Origin: UBA981 sp942490995
Lineage (GTDB): Bacteria; Pseudomonadota; Gammaproteobacteria; Ga0077536
DNA: 64,000 bases
Assembly: GCA_942490995.1 (NCBI GenBank)
Contig: CALOBG010000014.1
Span: forward strand, 186,001-250,000
Reading direction: 5' to 3'
Numbering within the stretch: position 1 is the stretch's first letter; each line of letters begins with the position of its first letter. Shown here in pieces: positions 17,656-27,280 of this stretch. Under the pieces are notes generated by a model. That model did not search any database and was not told where the DNA came from. It saw nothing but the letters and a program-made list of their open reading frames with translations. A program made the position numbers and the translations under genes.

Positions 17656-19009
17656 CTAGAGCCGGTGCTGCGCCGCCGGCGAACGCGCCGGCAACCACAG
17701 GATCGCCGCGAGCCCGCCGTTTGCGCGGTTCACCAGGCGCAGTCGACCACCGTGCGCCTCGACCACCTCGCGGCACAATGGCAGCCCGAGTCCGCTGCCG
17801 GAACGTTTCGTCGAGTAGAAAGGCAGCAGGGCATTGTCGAGGACTGACTCCGACATACCCTGGCCGCGGTCCAGCACCGCAACCGAAAAACCGTCTCCGG
17901 ACTCGGTAATATCCAGACTTACCTCATCCGGGTCCGACCCGGATTCATGCGCGTTTTTCAACAGGTTTAACAGGACCTGCTGCACCTGCGCCGGATCAAA
18001 CCAGCCAGAGCGTTGCGGCAGCCCGCCGACCCGGCGAAACGAGACCAGATTGCCGATATCGGTGACAAACGCCTCCCAGTCGACCTCATCCGGCCGCGGC
18101 TTCGGCAACTTGGCGAAACGCGCATAGCCGTCGATAAACAGTTTCAGATGGCGGCTGCGTTCCTCCACTGTCGCAAACAACTCCGCCAGCTTTTCCGCCT
18201 GCTCGCGTTGCGCGAGCTGGCGGCCGGAGTGGGCGAGCGAGGAAATCGGCGCCAGCGAGTTATTCAGCTCGTGGCCGATCACGCGAATGACCTTTTTCCA
18301 GGTTTCGACCTCGGCCCGGCCGAGCTCGCGGGTGAGCTGCTTGAACAGCAAAAGACGATGCGTCTGCCCGTTCAAGACGAACCGTTTCTGTGCAAGGTGG
18401 AATGTCTCCGGCTCATGGGGACCATCGACCGTAAAGAGTCCGTCACCGCGCGCTTCCACTGCATTTTTGAACGGCGCCGGCATATCGTCCAACAGACGCA
18501 GAAAACGGCGACCCTCGAGCTTGCGCCCGGCCAACAGCAACTGCCGCGCGGCGTTGTTGCTGTAGACCACCGCATCATGCGGTCCCGTCAGCACCAGCGC
18601 GAGTGGGCTGGTTTGAATCACGGTATCGAGCATCAGCTCACGCTGATACAGACTTTGGCGCTCGGCACGCAGAACATCGCCAACTTCATTGTAGGCTGCT
18701 ACCAGCCGGCCGAGCTCGTCATTTCTGGTTTCCGCGATACTCAGACTGAAGTCGCCTCCGCTCAACCCCGATACACCGACGACGAGCGCCTGCAATACAC
18801 GATTGAATGGCACGACGAACCGGTGCAACAGATACAGGCCAAGGGCCACTGCCACCGGCGCGGCAATCAGCATTGCAAGCCAGGCCGAATCCAGCCACTC
18901 GGCCGCGAAGCGCCATCGTGATCAACCCGGTCAGCAATGCCACCGAGAAAGCCAGCGCGAGTTTGCCCTCGAGCGAAAAACGCAGACCCCGTTTACCCAC
19001 TCTCGTCAA
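17656..19009 (-). CDS. NtrY-like sensor histidine kinase (frameshifted N-terminus)
   Basis: A membrane sensor kinase: a second TM segment (AMLIAAPVAVALGLYLL), HAMP linker, a PAS-like region, the phospho-acceptor block VIRVIGHELNNSLAP, and the ATPase boxes NLLKNAHES, DRGQGM and FYSTKRSGSGLGLPL. The continuous frame begins only at 18873. The true N-terminus lies in another frame (TTG at 19009, first TM LALAFSVALLTGLITMAL), and a one-base change near 18910-18915 joins the two (MAL...RFAAEWLDSAW). The start overlaps the stop of the regulator gene (TTGA), so the pair is an operon. Signal unknown. Confidence 0.88.
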
Positions 19010-19800
19010 TCCCGCGGAATGCCGTGTTTATCCATACGGCGATAAAATGCCTGCCGGCTCAAACCCAGATCGCGGGCCGCGCGAGCAACGATGCCATCGT
19101 GACGTGCGAGCGCATCCTCCAGCTGGCTGCGATCGATCGTATCTGCAGACCCTGCACTCGCATCGGCCACTGCACCCGGCCCCCCGTTGTCGAGGCCAAG
19201 CAGCGCTGGCGCAATGCGTCGATCGGCTGCCAAAACCCGTGCCCGCTCCATCGCGTTGCGCAGCTCACGCACGTTGCCGGGCCACGGGTAACGCAGCATC
19301 AGGCGCTCGGTTTCCGCCGCAATCTCATACTCGCCGCCGAGGAAATGCCGCGCCAGCGGCAAAATATCGTCACGCCGCTGTGCCAGCCCCGGGATGCGTA
19401 ACTCGATCACATTGAGACGGTAAAACAGGTCCTCGCGGAATACTCCCTCCGCAATCGCTGCCTTCAGATCCATGTTGGTCGCGCTGAGAACCCGCACCGA
19501 TGCTGTCCGGGTATCGCTGCTGCCAAGACGCTCGAATTCGCCGGTCTGCAGATACACGCAACAGCTTGGCCTGCCCGGGTAACGACAGGTTTCCTATTTC
19601 GTCAAGAAACAATGTCCCGCCATCGGCCGCCTCGAAACGCGCCCGGCGCGGGTCTTGTTTGCACCGGTGAAAGCGCCAGCCTCCGCGCCGAATAACTCGC
19701 TTTCCATTAGCTCAGACGGCAATGCGCCCATATTCACCGTCACAAAGGGCTTCGCCGCACGACGCGAATTGGCCTGCACAACCTGCGCAAGACCTTCTCC
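19006..19800 (-). pseudogene. Sigma54-dependent response regulator, truncated and frameshifted
   Basis: The C-terminal part of an NtrC/NtrX-type regulator. Visible pieces are the ANSRRAAKPFVTVNMGALP block, the GAFTGA loop (as GAFTGANKTRAGR), GGTLFLDEIGNLSLPGQAKL, the FYRLNVIELRIPGL block, WPGNVRELRN and a Fis-type HTH (ARDLGLSRQAFYRRMDKHG). Two frameshifts lie within ~60 bp (near 19562 and 19640). The receiver domain and Walker A region are absent: upstream of ~19800 the same strand reads as MalQ. This looks like a cut at an assembly join, not a natural truncation. Confidence 0.8.
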
Positions 19801-20795
19801 TTCCCAGACCCGTAGAGGGAAGAACACGGCGCCAGCCTTGGATCGGAGTAGAGTCGCAATCATCGCCAGTTGATCTCGCGTCCGGGATCTGAAGCGCTGC
19901 CAGGCGGGCTTGGCGTTCCCGCTCGCATTGGTCGCGTGAGCGCGGACTGCGAGCGCCAGTCGTTGAGCCAGCCGACGTTGTTATCGTTGTAGTGGGTCAC
20001 CAGTGTAGGCCACGCAATTCTGCACGTAGGCATCCGGCAGGAACTGCTTGCTCTGTGGGTGTGCCGAAGGCGAACTGCAGGACCCGCATCCCGGGGAAAC
20101 CAAAGTCGTCGCGCAACTGGTCCTCCACGACTCATGACGCCAGAGATCCTCGGCGATGATCTGCAGGCGATTCCCGAACTCCTCGGTACCGCGAACAACT
20201 CGCGACCTGGCGCGGGACGCCACTGGCCGTTGGTCGCCGTCCGCTCGTCGTTGGGGATCTCCCAGTATTCCACGAAGCCACGGAAATGGTCCACGCGGAC
20301 GGCGTCGTATAATTCCAGGGCCTTTCCGACACGGCGACGCCACCAGGTGAATTCACTCTCGTGGAGTACTGGCCAGTCGTAGAGGGGGTTGCCCCAGCGC
20401 TGGCCGTCGACGGCGAAGTGATGGAGGACCCCGGCCACTACCGTGGGCTGTCCGGCGTCGTCCAGTCAGGCCAGCCTGCGGTGCGGCCAAACCTCGGCGC
20501 TATCGTGTGCTACGAGGGTGGGGGAGGTCACCAATGATCCGGATACCGCGTTGACGCGCTGGCGCGCATGGCCTGCATTGCCGGTGGAGAAACTGCAGCA
20601 CCTTCTGCTGATCGATGGCATCGACCAGAGCACTCCGCACCCGGGCCAAATTCTCCTGGTTGAAATCGCGGTCGGTGCTGGCCAGTCGAACCACGGCCGC
20701 ATGGGGCCGGCTCTCTTTTAGCGCAGCGAAGACGGCGAAGTCGTCCGGCCACAAGGCCTCGCTGGCGCAAAAGCAGTTGAACTGCTGTCGCACTT
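19800..20795 (-). pseudogene. malQ: 4-alpha-glucanotransferase (MalQ) fragments, many frameshifts
   Basis: Successive minus-strand frames give MalQ pieces in correct order: PDDFAVFAALKE, ARQRGIRIIGDLP, VAHDSAEVWP, DGQRWGNPLYDWPVL, LELYDAVRVDHFRGF, EYWEIPNDE, LQIIAEDLW, HYNDNNVGWLNDW, and MIATLLRSKAGAVFFPL at the end. Every conserved GH77 block is intact but the frame changes about every 50-150 bp, so the indels look like sequencing errors in a functional amylomaltase gene. The last ~20 residues are missing at the 19.80-kb join and the first ~150 are not recognisable. Confidence 0.8.
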
Positions 20796-21115
20796 CATGA
20801 TTCTCGGCAGCACCAGAATGCGTTGGGCTGCCCGCTGAAACGGGAAGTGTTCTTCTGATGAGGATGAGCGTCTCGAAGTGGACGTGATTCGATGGCAGCA
20901 GCGTCGTGAGCTGTTACCGCTCGATGCTTCTCACGGCACTGCCTTGCACTACTGCCCCAGTCCGCGACGTGCTCATCGTCGGTGCGGTCAACGAAGACGC
21001 TGCCATCGCAGAAAGCCCCTGCCCTGACCACCACCGAGCGCACCCACGACACCCTCCCGCCCGACTTTGCCTGCTCGCGCCCCACCAGTCGTGGCGCGTC
21101 GTCCGAACATCGGTC
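20796..21115. other. No recognisable gene; expected malQ 5' part
   Basis: The N-terminal third of MalQ should lie here on the minus strand, but only a weak trace (HFETLILIRR near 20865-20885) is seen. Frameshifting probably hides the rest. No RNA gene or repeat was noticed. Confidence 0.4.
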
Positions 21116-21121
21116 TAGCAT
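21116..21121 (+). promoter_or_regulatory. -10 box TAGCAT, leaderless type
   Basis: TAGCAT ends 8 nt before the TTG at 21130, which opens a lipoprotein signal peptide. It fits the spacing seen before many genes in this half. Confidence 0.5.
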
Positions 21122-21129
21122 TCCCAACC

Positions 21130-21707
21130 TTGCTGACCCGTCTGCTCTCCGTGTCCCTCGCTATCCTCGTCCTCGGTTGCAAGAAGAGGAGAGCGCAGCC
21201 GAAGCCGGCCCCCGAGCCCGCCAAGCCCGTCGTCGAGGCCGCCCAAGCCCGTCGTCGAGGCGCCCAGAGCCCGCCAGGAACCTCGTCACCAAGACCAACG
21301 ACAAGCTGCAGCTCAGCATCGACGTGCCAGCGGACGCCAAGATCGAGGATCAGAACCCTTCTCCTGGCCGCGTTCTGCGCCAACCACCGGACCTTCGAGG
21401 ATCTCCTCGTCGAGGACGCGAGCGACAACTCCAGCCAGAGCCTCGACGAGGCCAAGGCCATGTCACCTCTAGGAGGACGCTGGCGAGGCCGACTTCGCGT
21501 CGTTCATCAAGCGCGAGGCGACGTCCCGACAGTTGGCTCATCCGGAAGTACAGGTGCAAGGGCGCCGACGACGCCAAGTTCCACAAGGTCCAGCTCCGCA
21601 AGAAGATCGGCGGCTAAGCCATGCAGTGCAGCGCGAGGTCAAGACCGCCGCCGACCTCAAGGGTGGCGACCAGGAGCTTCTTCAGGAGCCTCAAGCCCAA
21701 GGCCTAG
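21130..21707 (+). CDS. Lipoprotein, frameshifted in this assembly
   Basis: A lipoprotein signal peptide (LTRLLSVSLAILVLGC) is followed by a Lys/Pro/Ala-rich linker (KPAPEPAKPVVEAA) and by pieces in shifting frames: LQLSIDVPADAKIEDQN, FCANHRTFEDLLVEDASDNS, FIKREATSRQLAHPEVQ, DDAKFHKVQL and a probable end at SLKPKA before TAG at 21705. At least four indels are needed. The mature part is small, charged and likely periplasmic. The TTG at 21130 is chosen because a TAGCAT box lies 8 nt upstream. Family not recognised. Confidence 0.55.
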
Positions 21708-21823
21708 GCTAACCCGATCCGGACCGCGAGGCGGTTTGGGAAATCACCGAGGATGCAGCGACAGTGTGCTCGTCGGTCGTGTTCGTGGCACGTTCAGGGG
21801 CGGCCGCGAAGGCTTCGCCCGTC

Positions 21824-22302
21824 ATGTTCGTGCATCCGTGTTCAAGCTACGACGTCGCGGCCATCGGACGGCTTCACGACCTGTTCTCCGGCCCCCTCGG
21901 CGTCCTGACAGTGGCGTGCATCGGGATGGGCGGGCTGATTGCCGGGGCGCGCCTCGTCGCTCGAGGCCGGGTGGATGGGACCCGCGCGACCATGCTGGTA
22001 GCAATTGCGGCGCTTGCGGTCGGCGGGCTGATCACCTGGGGGACCACGCGGTTCGGGGCGACCGCAGCCGAGTGCCGTGGCGAAGGGGATGGGGGCTGGG
22101 GAGGAAGGCAGCTCACCTGGAAGATCGCCCGTCGTGGCATCCCCGCGTTCGTCGTCTCCACTTCCGTCGAAGGGGACTCGCGCCAACGCGACACGTCAGC
22201 GCGATCTCTGCCGTCGCCGATGTCCTGTTCTGGGCTGGGCTTGCCGCGAGCCTCGCGGCGTGGGGCCTGACGGTCCGGTCACGACCCCGTTCTCGATCGT
22301 GA
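21824..22302 (+). CDS. Small membrane protein, frameshifted
   Basis: Starting at the ATG at 21824 (MFVHPCSSYDVAAIGRLHDL) there are two membrane helices (VLTVACIGMGGLIAGARLV; ATMLVAIAALAVGGLITWG), then a soluble stretch (RRGIPAFVV). The frame changes near 22160-22210 and a third hydrophobic helix (VLFWAGLAASLAAWGLTV) follows before the stop at 22300. Likely inner membrane; no family recognised. The frameshift fits the general error-rich state of 18.9-22.3 kb. Confidence 0.5.
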
Positions 22303-22425
22303 CCATGTACAACGAACCGTCGGGGGCGAGGCTATTGCAGCAGATGCTGATGGCGAGCGCGCGGCAGGGTATCGGGGCGGACGCGGATAGGCAGACGCCC
22401 GAGTTGTTGTCGATGGAGGAGTGAC

Positions 22426-23598
22426 ATGCCCGAGTACGTGACCCTCTACCTGACCCGCGCGCTCGACATCGACGACGTGCGCGCCGTCGCCCGCAGCGCC
22501 AGTGTTTCCTGCAGAGGGGACGAACTGGCGACCGTGCAGCTCCCCGCCGCGTCGATCACGATCAACGGTGGCCCGCCGGAGGGCGGACTGCAGCGTCACT
22601 TGCTCGGTCTCACGAACTACATCGGTGCACGATGCGAAGTTCGCGATCTGTCGTTGCTCCCGCGTGTCCGCGCGACTGTCCAGGTGCTCGGAATCGTCGT
22701 CGAGCCAGGCCTCGACAGGGACGTACGCGCGCTGGTCGGCCTGCTGGCGGAACGCGGGAACGGATTCCTGTTCCTGCCGCATGGAATCTACATCTGGTAC
22801 GGCCTCGTCATGGCGGTGCCGCGAGAGGTCGCGCCGCCCGCCCCGACCAACGATGCCGACGCGGAGGACGACGAGGAGGACGACGAGGAGAGCGAAGACG
22901 AGGATCCCGAGCCACCCACCCCCGAACGCGTCCTGCGCCGCGCCTGGTGCCTGGCTTCGCTGGCGTGGTGCGGACTGCACGCTGAGCGCGGCGACCGCGG
23001 CGCTACACGCACGGCTGCCGAGCGAGTGCGCGCGTGGATCGATCAGGTCGGGCTGGATCGCGAACTCGAGCTCCACGAGCGCGAGCTACTCGCCTCGGAC
23101 CCCAGCACGTGGACGCGGCAGCAGATCGTCGACGCGACCTGGCTGACCGAGGGTGTCGCCGTGCTCGCGTGGGGCCTGCGCGCCTACGACCTGCCCGACC
23201 ACGAGACGAAGTCCGAGCCCGCACCGCTGTTCGCGTCGATCGGCTTCATGACGGACCTACCGGCCGCGCTCGTCGACCCGACACTCCGCTCGCACGACGA
23301 GATGTCGGCGCTGTCGGATCGACAGCTTGGACTGCACTGGCGGCTCCGCGACTTCTCGGTCAACGGCAAGGGTGTCGATCTCGTCAAGCTCGCCGCCGGC
23401 GAGATCTGGTTCGGAGGATTCGACCTGACCGGCGTCGCGATCAGCGACAACGACCTCGCGATCGGCGGCGTGCCGATCGTCCGCGCCGACGCCGATCGCA
23501 TCCAGATCTGCCAGTCGATCGCCATGGAGCGACGTCGCGCATCAGACTGGCTCATTGGCCTCGACGCCGTGTACTCCGAGATCGACATGTCGACGTGA
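22426..23598 (+). CDS. DUF4272 domain protein
   Basis: A 390-residue cytosolic protein. Residues ~1-135 form an alpha/beta domain of unknown type; a highly acidic linker (DADAEDDEEDDEESEDED) separates it from a DUF4272 domain beginning RVLRRAWCLASLAWCGLHAE and including TRQQIVDATWLTEGVAVLAW and AYDLPDHE. It ends with a short conserved block (IQICQSIAMERRRASDWLIG). A ribosome site (GGAGGAG) precedes the ATG at 22426. DUF4272 proteins have no known activity. It is the first gene in this half with an undisturbed frame. Confidence 0.85.
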   Translation: MPEYVTLYLTRALDIDDVRAVARSASVSCRGDELATVQLPAASITINGGPPEGGLQRHLLGLTNYIGARCEVRDLSLLPRVRATVQVLGIVVEPGLDRDVRALVGLLAERGNGFLFLPHGIYIWYGLVMAVPREVAPPAPTNDADAEDDEEDDEESEDEDPEPPTPERVLRRAWCLASLAWCGLHAERGDRGATRTAAERVRAWIDQVGLDRELELHERELLASDPSTWTRQQIVDATWLTEGVAVLAWGLRAYDLPDHETKSEPAPLFASIGFMTDLPAALVDPTLRSHDEMSALSDRQLGLHWRLRDFSVNGKGVDLVKLAAGEIWFGGFDLTGVAISDNDLAIGGVPIVRADADRIQICQSIAMERRRASDWLIGLDAVYSEIDMST

Positions 23599-23734
23599 GA
23601 CAAGCGTCGAACGACAACTACCATCATCGCCGAACGAACGCGCACGAACCATGCTGCCCCCGGGCCTCAGCTGGATCGTCGCGCTGTGACCACACGTGCG
23701 CTGCCCACCCTCTGCGCCATGCCGCCAGTCCGGC

Positions 23735-24127
23735 CTACCCGTCGCCCGCGGATCCGCGCACCGCGAACGCCGGCCCCAGCTTCCCGGCGCCCGGAAGCTC
23801 GTCCTCCCAGTCGCAGGCCGCGACGACGCTCGCCCCCAGGCGCTCGAGCACGCGCATCACCTGCCCGACGCCCTCGACGTACCGGTTCAGCTCGACGCCG
23901 TCGCGGCCCTCGACCTCGACCGCGTACGGATAGCGGATGTAGTCCTGGGGATCCATCGCCACCGTGGCCGGCTCGTGGTCAGCGCCGCGACGCACGTCGC
24001 CCTCGAGCGCGGCGGTGGCAAACCCGCCTCGCCCGACCACGCCGCCGAGGGCCTCGGCCACGCGTGCCGTGAGCTCGCTCGGCGTCATCAATGCGTTCAC
24101 GTACAGCCTGGCAACCGGCCGGTTCAT
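23735..24127 (-). CDS. Small conserved protein, unknown
   Basis: A 130-residue protein from the ATG at 24127 (MNRPVARLYVNALMTPSEL). It is an alpha/beta protein with no signal peptide or membrane segment; conserved-looking parts are YPYAVEVEGRDGVELNRYVE and GASVVAACDWEDELPG. The layout resembles small single-domain accessory proteins next to immunity-type genes, but this is only an impression. Codon use and strand agree with the following gene. Confidence 0.6.
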   Translation of the reverse strand: MNRPVARLYVNALMTPSELTARVAEALGGVVGRGGFATAALEGDVRRGADHEPATVAMDPQDYIRYPYAVEVEGRDGVELNRYVEGVGQVMRVLERLGASVVAACDWEDELPGAGKLGPAFAVRGSAGDG

Positions 24128-24336
24128 CGCGGGTCTCCAGATGCGCGGATCACCATGCGCTGCATGATGCGGGACGGCTGCGCGATCGGGCGACTCCGAC
24201 GAGATCTTCGGCGGCTGATTCGAGGCGACTGACTCGTGACGCCGCAACGGCGGTCGCGGTCGGGCCGTCCTCGCGCGCGAGTGTCGAAGCGCCACGGCCG
24301 ATCTTCTTGGTCATGGGATGGCCGAGCACCTAGCCG

Positions 24337-24753
24337 TCACGCTTCATCCTTGGCGGACGAGACGACCCGGTCCCGGTACGCGCGCCACGCTTCGAAGCCA
24401 GCGCTCGCTTCGGGGGCGGCGAAGTCGATCAGCCCGCCCGCGCTGCAGTCGATGGCGGGCTGGCCAAGGACCCTCGCGACTTCCCGGACGACCTCGAATG
24501 CACCTGCCCCGCGCACGTGCAGCATCATCGAGTCGACTGGGTCGCCGTCGCCGATGTTGAACTCGATCGAGAACCCATCCCCATCGAGGACGCCCCAGGC
24601 GGGGTCGTCGAGGTTGATCGCCGGCACGGCGGCGCGTAGCTGCGACAGGAGCGCATCACGCGACCAGAGCGGCCGAGGTCGGAAGTCGTCCGGGATCTCG
24701 TCGAGCGATCGGATTCCGGCCGGCAGATCCTGAAACAACACATCCCAGCTCAT
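24337..24753 (-). CDS. Small conserved protein, unknown
   Basis: A 138-residue acidic cytosolic protein beginning MSWDVLFQDLPAGIRSLDEI, followed by PDDFRPRPLW and a beta-rich middle (DGFSIEFNIGDGDPVDSMML). The 'MSWDVL..D.P' opening is a recurring type among myxobacterial and planctomycete hypothetical proteins, some near SUKH-like immunity genes; I infer no function. It is the last gene before the island's left attachment repeat. Confidence 0.6.
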   Translation of the reverse strand: MSWDVLFQDLPAGIRSLDEIPDDFRPRPLWSRDALLSQLRAAVPAINLDDPAWGVLDGDGFSIEFNIGDGDPVDSMMLHVRGAGAFEVVREVARVLGQPAIDCSAGGLIDFAAPEASAGFEAWRAYRDRVVSSAKDEA

Positions 24754-24818
24754 CGCAGCGAGCCTGCCACGTCCCCGTCGAGGCTCCCAGCAGGGCGAGA
24801 AGCCATTCTGGACTCTCG

Positions 24819-24889
24819 ACCGACTGAAATGATGGTGCGAGAGAGGGGACTTGAACCCCTACCCGGTTAAGGACGGGAACCTAAATCCC
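24819..24889. repeat. Left island end: 71-bp tRNA-Leu 3' direct repeat (attL-like)
   Basis: Identical over 71 bp to 35379-35449. It holds the minus-strand tRNA-Leu(UAG) sequence from the anticodon stem to CCA, plus ~14 bp downstream. The 5' half of the tRNA is absent here, so it is not a functional gene. The rest of 24754-25137 holds only a block related to the one behind the 27.2-kb copy. Confidence 0.9.
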
Positions 24890-25137
24890 AGAACCGGCGA
24901 ACGATCCCGACACGTTGCGCGCAGAAGACTTACCCAGGAAGTCGATGTCCCCTGCGCGAACAACGGGTTGGAGAGTTCCCCGGGGCCTGGGAGCGCCCGA
25001 TCGAAGCCTCTTGGCGCACGGGAACGGCCTTCCGTTCCCGTGCGTGGGTTCCCCATCGTGTCCGGTTTCCGGACGTCGCCAGCGCCGCGCCACACTCGTT
25101 GTGGGTGTGCTTCCGGACGATGGGGAACCGCCGCGGC

Positions 25138-25677
25138 TCACGAGATCGCGGCTCCGTCCAGCGCACGTGCGTAGCGGTGCTCGTCGCTGCGCTCGCCGTG
25201 CACGGTCGCAGCGAACGGGATCGTCTCCACACGCTGGAACCCGACGCGCTCGACGAGGGCGATCGAGGCCGCGTTGCGCGTGTCGATCAGCGCCTCCGCG
25301 CGCACGACGCCGTCACGCGCCAGCTCGCCGAGCAACCACGCGACCGCCTCGCGTCCGATCCCGCGCCGCCACAGCCGCGGCAGCACCGAGTACGCGATCA
25401 GCGCGCGGCGATCCGGAAAGATCGTCGCCTGCAACGTCCCGGCGGGCTCGCCGGTGTCGCGCACGAACGCCACCCAGTTTCGCCAGACCTCGTCGCCGCG
25501 CCCCCCGGTCGCGAGGTGCGTGTAGCGCCGCTGCAGCGCCTCGACCGAGGCGGGCGGGTCCTCGTCGATGTACGTGTAGAGCTCCGGCGCGAGCAGGCGC
25601 GGGAACAGCTCGGCGGCGTGCGCGGGTGCCAGCTGCTCGACGCGCAGTCGCGGCGTCTCGGCGATCACCACCGCCAC
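25138..25677 (-). CDS. GNAT N-acetyltransferase (RimJ/RimL-like)
   Basis: A 179-residue GNAT protein. The start block ETPRLRVEQLAPAHAAELFP, the central IAYSVLPRLWRRGIGREAVAW (acetyl-CoA pyrophosphate loop R-R-G-I-G) and the late NAASIALVERVGFQRVE are typical of the ribosomal-protein/small-molecule acetyltransferase group. Start GTG at 25677. It uses acetyl-CoA to modify an amine, target unknown. It lies in the left sub-element of the island and runs on the same strand as the small gene upstream. Confidence 0.88.
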   Translation of the reverse strand: MAVVIAETPRLRVEQLAPAHAAELFPRLLAPELYTYIDEDPPASVEALQRRYTHLATGGRGDEVWRNWVAFVRDTGEPAGTLQATIFPDRRALIAYSVLPRLWRRGIGREAVAWLLGELARDGVVRAEALIDTRNAASIALVERVGFQRVETIPFAATVHGERSDEHRYARALDGAAIS

Positions 25678-25678
25678 G

Positions 25679-25864
25679 TTACCAGCCCGAGATGCAGAGG
25701 GAGTAGAGCTCGGCCCGCGCCGCGTCGTCGTCCGCGACCCTCGTCAGCCGCCGCTGGCGCCACGGCAGCAGCAACGCCTGCAGCCGCGCCGCCAGCGTCA
25801 GCAGCATGTCTGGCGCCGCCGCCACGGTCGCGCGGGCCAGCGCCTCACGCTCAGCGCGTCGCAC
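25679..25864 (-). CDS. Possible small basic protein
   Basis: A 61-residue frame ending 2 nt before the GNAT start, with a helical Ala/Leu/Arg-rich sequence (DMLLTLAARLQALLLPWRQR) and an acidic C-terminal part. Tight spacing to the GNAT gene favours a real two-gene unit, but composition alone cannot separate it from chance in GC-rich DNA. No family recognised. Confidence 0.35.
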   Translation of the reverse strand: MRRAEREALARATVAAAPDMLLTLAARLQALLLPWRQRRLTRVADDDAARAELYSLCISGW

Positions 25865-26059
25865 GAGTCACGCGCGCTGGAATACAGCGGGCGAGTCGCT
25901 CGTCATGCCTCCGGAACATGTTCGCGCCTCCGGATCGCTCCGAGGAACTACACATGGACAGCACGACCCTTGGGAACAGCGGCCTGTCGACCGAGCGCGA
26001 CTCGATGCTCGTCGAGGACGCTGACATCGGGTCTTCGAGCCGATGAGCGAGTGGGTGCC

Positions 26060-26603
26060 ATGACGCGCGCTCCAATCGCACTCGCAGCGCTCGCGATCAC
26101 GGTAGCCTGCTCACCGAAGCCAGGCGCGGACTCCCCGCCACCGTCGAGATCCGAGGCGCACGACCGGCTATACGCTCCTGCGTGTCCCGAGGGGCCGCGT
26201 ACCCACCTCAAGGCGAACGTCGACGGCGACTTAGAGGTGAGATCGGATCCCGGTGGAGCGAAGTACGACGAGCTCGCGATCGTGGACTGGCGAATCGACC
26301 TGAACGGCGATCAGGCGCTCGACTTCGGGTTGACCTTCATGGGCAGCACCGGCAGCAAGGGCGAGTCAGTGACCGGCGTGTACGTCGCTTGTGGGGGGGG
26401 ACGAGTTCGTCGCGGTCTGGGGGCCCGATTATGTCTTCGCGATCGAGCTCCCCCCCGACGCGGAGAAGACCGAGCAACCTTCGGGTACGTGGCGAGAACT
26501 GATCGCTGTCGTGCGGCGGGAGCAGGCAGACCGCGAGCAACTCGACCGGGTCGAGAAGAAGTCCCTGCGCTTCGAGCAGGGCCGATACCGCGAGGCACCA
26601 TGA
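26060..26603 (+). CDS. Lipoprotein with poly-G frameshift
   Basis: From the ATG at 26060 a signal peptide with lipobox TVAC (LAALAITVACSPKPG) leads into a beta-rich domain (YDELAIVDWRIDLNGDQALD, FGLTFMGSTGSKG). The frame breaks at a run of eight G at 26393-26400; with seven G it would continue as DEFVAVWGPDYVFAIEL and end at RYREAP, overlapping the next start by ATGA. So the intact product is ~180 residues. The tract could be phase-variable or a sequencing error. Function unknown; exposed lipoprotein. Confidence 0.65.
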
Positions 26604-27133
26604 GGCGTCCTGGTGCCGTTGGCGTTCTGATTGCTGGTGCACTCGCTGCGTGCGGCAACGACCCGACGACGTATGAGGTCACGAGCGGCCTCTACCAACT
26701 GAGCACCGCCGAGATCAGCGGCGACTGCGCGCTCGACTGGTCACTGCGACCGGGCGCGCTCACGGTCGGTAGCGTCATGCCCGCCGATGTCGTCGCGAGC
26801 CCGATCAGCCTCGATGTCCATGTCTGTGGGCCTCCCGATGAGGACCCGTCTTGCGCCGGACTCGGCGACTCGTACGGCTTCGGGCTCGCACGCGACGGTG
26901 ACGAGCTCGTTGGCGAACAGCCATGGCTCGCGCCGGGGTGTGGCATGCCCGACTACGAGGCGACGTTGAACGCGGTCGGATCCGTGACGGGCACCAACGA
27001 GGTGTCGCTGACCTGGACGGCCTCGATTACATCGCCGAACCCGGACTGGGCCTGCAACGACTACCGCCCCTGCACGTCGACAGTCGAGCAGCGGATGGCG
27101 ATCGCAACGGACACCAACCGCCGCGCGGAGTAG
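26600..27133 (+). CDS. Lipoprotein, unknown
   Basis: A 177-residue lipoprotein: signal VGVLIAGALAACGND, then a beta-rich domain (YQLSTAEISGDCALDWSLRP, SLTWTASITSPNPDWACND) with six Cys that could form disulfides. The ATG at 26600 overlaps the stop of the preceding lipoprotein (ATGA), so the two are translationally coupled. It is near the right end of the left sub-element. The layout recalls small myxobacterial surface lipoproteins; no family is recognised. Confidence 0.75.
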   Translation: MRRPGAVGVLIAGALAACGNDPTTYEVTSGLYQLSTAEISGDCALDWSLRPGALTVGSVMPADVVASPISLDVHVCGPPDEDPSCAGLGDSYGFGLARDGDELVGEQPWLAPGCGMPDYEATLNAVGSVTGTNEVSLTWTASITSPNPDWACNDYRPCTSTVEQRMAIATDTNRRAE

Positions 27134-27201
27134 CGCCGGCCTCGCTGGCGTCGCGCAAAGGCTTCGTGCACCGTTCGGGAAGCCTTTGGGCTTTCGCAAG
27201 C

Positions 27202-27274
27202 GGCTGAAATGAAAGTGCGAGAGGGGAAACTTGAACCCCCACGGATGTGATCCTCGGGAACCTAAATCCCGCGC
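27202..27274. repeat. Diverged tRNA-Leu 3' copy (internal attachment remnant)
   Basis: Minus-strand sequence GCGCGGGATTTAGGTTCCCG, a changed variable arm, and GGGGGTTCAAG, then CTCTCGCA, match tRNA-Leu(UAG) from the anticodon stem to the acceptor end with mismatches and a small insertion. The downstream CTGAAAT context is also kept. No 5' half is present. Confidence 0.75.
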
Positions 27275-27280
27275 GAGGTG

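Noticed and set aside
24819..24960. Group I intron inside tRNA-Leu
   Set aside because: tRNA-Leu introns are known, but here the 5' half never follows within the expected distance and the break lies at the anticodon stem edge, as for integrase attachment sites.
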